Positions 43,184 to 47,398 of a DNA stretch of 47,398 nucleotides are shown piece by piece. Under the pieces are notes generated by a model that saw only the letters and a program-made list of their open reading frames with translations, was not told the origin of the DNA and ran no database searches. Made by a program: the position numbers and the translations under genes. Within the stretch, counting starts at the first letter, position 1; every line of letters begins with the position of its first letter. The stretch comes from Acidobacteriota bacterium (GTDB taxonomy: Bacteria; Acidobacteriota; Terriglobia; Bryobacterales; Bryobacteraceae). The DNA lies in the NCBI GenBank assembly GCA_018268935.1, contig JAFDVS010000004.1, forward strand, positions 347-47,744. The letters run 5' to 3'.

Positions 43184-43624
43184 TTACTTCATTGCGGAGA
43201 AATCGGTGGGGTCGAGATAAATCGACTCCACCTTCTCCACGATCTTTCCGTTAGCTTCCGATGCCGTCTGCACCTTTTTCCACTCGGGGTCGGCGCGGAA
43301 GCCATCCCAGCTTTTCTTGGCGGCGTCGCGGCTTTCGTGAGCCAGCAAGTAGATCAGCGTGTTGTCTTTCTTGGGGGCATCCTGCGGAACACCGTACCAG
43401 ACGTTCTTCATGCCGTGGCGTTCGAAGATCTTGGTGGTGTGATTGCGGAAGCGGGCGAGCAGGTCATTCAGCTTGCCGGGGTGCGTATAGTAGGTGCGGA
43501 GTTCGTAGACCATAGGTTTCTTAGCGGCCTTGCCGCGCTCTTCGCCGGCGAAGAAGCCGAGGGCGAAGATGCCGCTGACAATGGCGATGCGGGTGGCGAT
43601 GCGGATTACGTTGCGTGGGAACAT
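43184..43624 (-). CDS. NIPSNAP-family protein with N-terminal membrane segment
   Basis: The product has 146 residues. A hydrophobic helix (about 8-27) acts as signal or anchor. The rest is a ferredoxin-like NIPSNAP domain starting MVYELRTYYTHPGKLNDLLARF and including HGMKNVWYGV, LIYLLAHES and WDGFRADPEWKKV, close to the common bacterial form. Bacterial NIPSNAP proteins have no well-defined reaction; some relatives are monooxygenase-like. Exported placement is inferred from the N-terminus. It stands alone, 45 bp after the hybrid kinase gene on the same strand. Confidence 0.88.
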   Translation of the reverse strand: MFPRNVIRIATRIAIVSGIFALGFFAGEERGKAAKKPMVYELRTYYTHPGKLNDLLARFRNHTTKIFERHGMKNVWYGVPQDAPKKDNTLIYLLAHESRDAAKKSWDGFRADPEWKKVQTASEANGKIVEKVESIYLDPTDFSAMK

Positions 43625-43669
43625 AAACGCCTATTGTATGTCCGCGCGGGGCCGTTTGTGTGGGGTGGA

Positions 43670-45838
43670 TCAGTTTTGCCCGGTGGATTGGGAGCGGGCG
43701 CGGGCCGGCTGCGCCAGCCAGCGGTCCAAGGTTTGGCGCAGCACCTCGAGATGGACAGGCTTGGTGATGTAGTCGTCCATGCCGGATTTGAGGCAGCGTT
43801 CCTTTTCGGCATGCAGGGCGTGGGCGGTGAGGGCAATGATGGGGATGTGATGATGGCCGCGTTCGCGCTCGCGGATTTCCCGGGTGGCTTCAAAGCCGTC
43901 CATTTCCGGCATCATGCAATCCATAATCACGGCTGCATAGGGGTCGCCGTTGTTCATCATTTCGAGGGCGAAGCGGCCGTTGGCGGCGACATCCACGGCG
44001 TAGCCGAGTTTTTCCAACATCCGCAGGGCGACCTTCTGATTGATCGGATTATCCTCCACCAAAAGGATGCGCTGCAGGTTGCCTCCGGCAATGAATTCGC
44101 AGGCGTCGTCGCCGTGGGGAGCCGGCAGATCGGGTCCAAAGCGGGCCGTGGAAAGCGCTTTGCACAATTGCGAGGGGCGCATCGGTTTGGTCACCACGGC
44201 GTCAAAATAATCGTCCGCGCGTTCCCCGTTATCCTCCCACTTTCCGAAAGCGAGTACGCCGACGGAGGGGATGCGCCCGATGGAGCGGACACGGGCGAGC
44301 ATGGCTTCGCTGCTGTTGGGGCCGTGCGCGTCGCCATCGAGAAGCACCATGTCGTAAGGTTTGCCGGCCTGCCTGGCGCGAATCAATTCGGCCAGTGCGG
44401 CGTCGGTTTGGGAAGCGGCGAAGGCGTCGATGCTCCACAGCCGCATCTGGCAGGCGGCCACGCCCGCGGCGGCGCCGTAGCGGGCCAAGGCCAGAACGCG
44501 CTGGCCGGCGAGGGCCGAAGAATCAAAGAACTGCTCGTCATGGTGGCGGCGGCAACGGACGGTGAACCAGAAGCGCGAGCCCTTGCCGTGGCCGCATTTG
44601 AATCCGATATCGCCATGCATCATCTCCACGAGGCGTTTGGAGATGGTGAGGCCCAGGCCGGCGCCGCCGTATTGGGCCGCGTGCGTGGTCTTGCCCTGCA
44701 GAAACGGCTGGAAAATACGGCCATGATCTTCCTGGGATATGCCTGGCCCGGTGTCGAGGACTTCCGTGCGGACAACGATTTCCGACGGCAGCGACTCTTC
44801 GAGCGAGGTGCGGATCAGGATATGCCCGTTTTCGGTGAATTTGAGCGCATTTCCCGCGAGGTTCAGCAGGACCTGGCGGATGCGGCGCGCGTCGCCGATG
44901 AGATGCAGGGGGATGGAAGGGTCGAATTCGGTGAGTAACTCGATGCCCTTTCCCTGGGCGAGCGGGCCTAATAGTTCGACGACATCTTCATATGGGCGAT
45001 GAAATTCGAAGTGTTTCGGATCGAGTTCCACGCGGCCCGACTCAAGGGCGGAGAAATCGATCACTTCATTCATGATGTCCAGCAAGGCGGTGGTGGACCG
45101 TTCGAGCGTTTGCGTCAGGTCGCGCTGTTCGGGGCTGAGCCGCGTATCCATGAGCAGACGCGTCATCCCTAACACCCCATTCAGGGGAGTGCGGATCTCG
45201 TGGCTGAGGTTCGCCAGCAGATCGTGTTTGATTCGCAATGCCTGGCCCGCGTCCTGGCGCGCGTTGACCACCTCGGCCTGCAATTCGGGGATGCGGCGTT
45301 CGGCTTCGGCGACCGCCAGCGATTGGCGATGCACGAGTGCGGCGATGATGGCGCTCAATACGGTGATGACGGCCAGCATCGAGACGGAAAGCAGCAACGC
45401 CTTTGGATCCAGTGGCTGGAACAGGAGAAACGCGCCTTGAAGAAGGATGGCGCACGCGCCGCCGATGAGCGGGAACTGAGGGATTCCATGCAGCGACAAG
45501 GCAGGCAGGAGGATGGCCACAAACAGTGGGAAGGCGATGGGGTGGATGGTGTGTGCCGCAGCCGACAGTGCGAGTAACGAGAGGATGGCTAAACCCTTGG
45601 CCGTGCGGCTTTCCGGCAAGATCGCCCCGCTGAGGTAGGCGGCCACATTGACAATGACGGCAAGAGCGGTGCAGCGTAGCGTATCCGTGCCGAACGGCGG
45701 CAACAGAATCAGAAGCGCGGACGATAGCAACAGCACCCAACGGAAGATGCGGTCAGCGGATTCGCTGGTTGCAATCTGCTTGAGTGCGCGCGAGGCATGT
45801 CCCCACTTTGTAACGGGACTGAGCGGTGGCAATGACAA
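43670..45838 (-). CDS. Membrane hybrid histidine kinase with pseudo-receiver and receiver
   Basis: The product has 722 residues; start is TTG at 45838 with GGAG 8 nt upstream. Six hydrophobic helices (about 33-170) form a MASE-like sensor with no periplasmic loop of note. HisKA follows with His213 (NLSHEIRTPLNG), then HATPase_c with Asn330 and DTGPG (362-366). A first receiver-like domain (about 445-565) keeps Asp501 and VTKP (Lys551) but lacks the acidic pair at its start, so it is probably a pseudo-receiver. The second receiver (about 590-710) is complete, with VEDN and Asp640 in MDCMMPEMDG. There is no DNA-binding output; a partner regulator must lie elsewhere. Confidence 0.92.
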   Translation of the reverse strand: MSLPPLSPVTKWGHASRALKQIATSESADRIFRWVLLLSSALLILLPPFGTDTLRCTALAVIVNVAAYLSGAILPESRTAKGLAILSLLALSAAAHTIHPIAFPLFVAILLPALSLHGIPQFPLIGGACAILLQGAFLLFQPLDPKALLLSVSMLAVITVLSAIIAALVHRQSLAVAEAERRIPELQAEVVNARQDAGQALRIKHDLLANLSHEIRTPLNGVLGMTRLLMDTRLSPEQRDLTQTLERSTTALLDIMNEVIDFSALESGRVELDPKHFEFHRPYEDVVELLGPLAQGKGIELLTEFDPSIPLHLIGDARRIRQVLLNLAGNALKFTENGHILIRTSLEESLPSEIVVRTEVLDTGPGISQEDHGRIFQPFLQGKTTHAAQYGGAGLGLTISKRLVEMMHGDIGFKCGHGKGSRFWFTVRCRRHHDEQFFDSSALAGQRVLALARYGAAAGVAACQMRLWSIDAFAASQTDAALAELIRARQAGKPYDMVLLDGDAHGPNSSEAMLARVRSIGRIPSVGVLAFGKWEDNGERADDYFDAVVTKPMRPSQLCKALSTARFGPDLPAPHGDDACEFIAGGNLQRILLVEDNPINQKVALRMLEKLGYAVDVAANGRFALEMMNNGDPYAAVIMDCMMPEMDGFEATREIRERERGHHHIPIIALTAHALHAEKERCLKSGMDDYITKPVHLEVLRQTLDRWLAQPARARSQSTGQN

Positions 45839-45926
45839 AATCTGGACTCCGCTTCCGGTACAGGCGATACTGTCTGCCCTGTATTTGTATCTTAATTCTG
45901 TCCGAAAAAAAGGAAAAAGTCCAATG

Positions 45927-47183
45927 TCAAATGGAGGCTGGAGAGGTTTTGGCGTTGAAGAAGAGGGTTTCCAGCGCCGCGGCCACGCGCTGTTCCAGGC
46001 CGATTTTGCTATCTTGTTCTATCACAATGACATGAGTACTGGCCGTACTCTCCGGGCGCCAGCGGGCGAGAAAACGCCCGGAAGCATGCCCGGCGAAGAT
46101 CACTACCATCGGCACCCCGCTGGCGGCGGCCGCGTGCTGTCCCGCCGAGTCGTAACCGAGATAGAAATCGGACTGGGAAATGCTTGCGGCAAATGGGGCA
46201 AATGCGCCAGTCCAGGTGGAAACAGTGGGGAATCCGCTTACTGCGCGGTCTACACGGGCCGATTCTTCTTCCGAAGCGCCGCGATCGACCAAAACGGAGT
46301 TCGATTTTGCCGCCAGCATGCCGATTAGGGCGCGTTCGAACTCGTCTCCAGCGCGTTTGGCGGGGTTTTCGCCGACACCCAGGCTGACGGTAACCTGCGC
46401 CCGTCCAGCGTCCGTGCGCGGCGCGAGGAAGGCCTTGGGCGGTTCTGCCAGGCCGAATGTCTGCATACACCACTGCGCGGTGAGTGCGGTAATTGTGGCG
46501 TCGGAGTACTCCCCGTAACTGCGGCTTTCGAAGAAATAGTACCGATCTTCGGGGCAAACCGGCAGCAAACCGAGTTGCGTCAAGCGGGAATCGGGGTCGA
46601 TGACGATGGATTCCGGCTCGCTGAGCGCCGAGGCGAGGGCAGGGAAGACGGAGAGCCGCTCGCGCAGCAGGCCCTCGCGCCGGTAAGGGCTCGCCATGTG
46701 GCTGATGCGCGGGCCGGCGGCGAACATTTCATAGTTCTTTGCCGGGCCGACAAAGATGATCTCAGCTTCGGGGAAGCGCTGCCGGGCGGCGTTGAGGGCG
46801 ACGCTGGTGACGGCGATATCCGCGCCCAGTGTGACGCGGCTGAGAACGAAAACTTTCCGTGGATCGCGGCCGGCGAAGCGTCGCGGCAGGCGGATGCGGC
46901 GGTAGCGGTCGAGCAGATCTTCGGCTCTCAGGTCGGGCAGGGCATAGGCAATCGTTTCGCTGAACAGCGATGCGTAGCAATCGACAAGGCACGGCTCGAA
47001 GAGATCTCCGAGCCGTTCCACGACGATGCCGAACAGGGCATGGGAGGCATGCCTCGCCTGCGCCGAGTCGGCGCTCAGGGCATAGCGCAGCAGCATTTCG
47101 AGCAACTCCGAGGAATAGGAGTTGCCGCGCAGGCACTGATTGAGCAACTCGATGGCGAGATCGTCAGGCGAGATACTTTCCAA
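45927..47183 (-). CDS. GT9-like (heptosyltransferase fold) protein
   Basis: The product has 418 residues; start is TTG at 47183 with GGAG 7 nt upstream, overlapping the end of the preceding gene by 20 bp. The N-terminal ~100 residues are helical. From about 110 there is a GT-B-like Rossmann half (KVFVLSRVTLGADIAVTSVALNAARQRFPEAEIIFVG). Near the end comes SDFYLGYDSAGQHAAAASGVPMVVIFAG, which resembles the D-S-G-x-x-H-x-A-A-A donor-site motif of ADP-heptose:LPS heptosyltransferases. A glycosyltransferase role is likely, substrate unknown. A T-rich stretch follows the stop and may help termination. Confidence 0.75.
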   Translation of the reverse strand: MESISPDDLAIELLNQCLRGNSYSSELLEMLLRYALSADSAQARHASHALFGIVVERLGDLFEPCLVDCYASLFSETIAYALPDLRAEDLLDRYRRIRLPRRFAGRDPRKVFVLSRVTLGADIAVTSVALNAARQRFPEAEIIFVGPAKNYEMFAAGPRISHMASPYRREGLLRERLSVFPALASALSEPESIVIDPDSRLTQLGLLPVCPEDRYYFFESRSYGEYSDATITALTAQWCMQTFGLAEPPKAFLAPRTDAGRAQVTVSLGVGENPAKRAGDEFERALIGMLAAKSNSVLVDRGASEEESARVDRAVSGFPTVSTWTGAFAPFAASISQSDFYLGYDSAGQHAAAASGVPMVVIFAGHASGRFLARWRPESTASTHVIVIEQDSKIGLEQRVAAALETLFFNAKTSPASI

Positions 47184-47398
47184 TGAGCAGCTCCAGCTTC
47201 TTCCTGGTGGTCTCGGGGATCGCCTTTTTGTCGGTGATGAGGGCGTGGGAGAGCGCGGACTGGCATTTGCAGGGAGCGCTTTCGGGGATCATGCCGACGG
47301 CGGCGGCCACCACCTTGGCGGCGTTTTCGGCGTTCTTGATGAGATGGGCGATGATCTCGTTGACGGTGACGGCGTCGTGATCCGGATGCCAGCAATCG
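47164..47398 (-). CDS. Partial gene, C-terminal 77 residues of an unrecognised protein
   Basis: The right edge cuts this gene. The readable end (WHPDHDAVTVNEIIAHLIKN ... LLIGKYLA) has a balanced composition, two cysteines in CKC, and ends at TGA 47164-47166. Its last codons contain the ribosome-binding site and TTG start of the GT9-like gene, so the two are translationally coupled. No family assigned. Confidence 0.6.
   Translation of the reverse strand, partial: DCWHPDHDAVTVNEIIAHLIKNAENAAKVVAAAVGMIPESAPCKCQSALSHALITDKKAIPETTRKKLELLIGKYLA

Noticed and set aside
43178..44938. 586-codon plus-strand frame over the NIPSNAP and histidine-kinase genes
   Set aside because: Antisense shadow covering two intact minus-strand genes.

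Overview
The window looks like a chromosomal segment of an Acidobacteriota bacterium, most likely of the Solibacter/Bryobacter type. This is inferred from gene content and GC-rich codon use, not from a marker gene. The pointers are two very large Oar-type TonB-dependent receptors with an N-terminal carboxypeptidase-regulatory-like domain and no SusD partner, a Ser/Thr kinase with a TPR-rich extracytoplasmic half, an SBBP-repeat/DUF11 surface protein, a three-subunit SdhCAB, and many secreted proteins with Sec, Tat or lipoprotein signals. No rRNA, tRNA, CRISPR array, insertion sequence or phage module was seen.

Layout. 1-13.3 kb: a carbohydrate locus built around a GntR/FCD regulator. To the left run a TonB receptor, a GH127 beta-L-arabinofuranosidase, a Ser/Thr kinase and a GT2 glycosyltransferase cut by the window edge. 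To the right run gntR, a second GH127 enzyme and an enolase-superfamily dehydratase. The divergent promoter region holds four copies of one 15-bp palindrome, ATTGG-N5-CCAAT. One copy overlaps the -10 box of each main divergent promoter. 13.3-15.7 kb: SBBP/DUF11 surface protein. 15.8-19.2 kb: sdhCAB, ending in a 29-bp-arm inverted repeat against a convergent GxxExxY gene. 19.6-25 kb: lipoprotein, FkbM methyltransferase, dienelactone hydrolase, a small membrane protein behind a hairpin that covers its Shine-Dalgarno, and a secreted beta-helix protein. 25-29.9 kb: a possible small RNA, an ECF-like sigma factor divergent from an XRE-cupin regulator, and uppP-ftsK. 29.9-31.2 kb: decayed, frame-broken DNA. 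31.2-36.8 kb: a second TonB receptor translationally coupled to two exported enolase-superfamily paralogues. 36.9-40 kb: a hypothetical protein, a patatin lipase with a leaderless-type promoter, and a Tat-exported phosphoesterase. 40-43 kb: a SAM-riboswitch-like leader, metA and a large SPFH protein. 43-47.4 kb: NIPSNAP protein, hybrid histidine kinase, GT9-like protein and a partial gene.

How it fits together. The two TonB loci look like alternative sugar or sugar-acid acquisition systems: outer-membrane import, removal of L-arabinofuranose by GH127, and acid-sugar dehydration by enolase-superfamily enzymes. The GntR/FCD protein is the obvious local switch for the first locus. The housekeeping genes (sdhCAB, uppP, ftsK, metA) are intact and ordinary. 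The least ordinary signals are the four-site GntR divergon, the short S-box-like leader of metA, the structured element and terminator downstream of the sigma factor, and a hairpin repeat family with a compensatory base-pair change.
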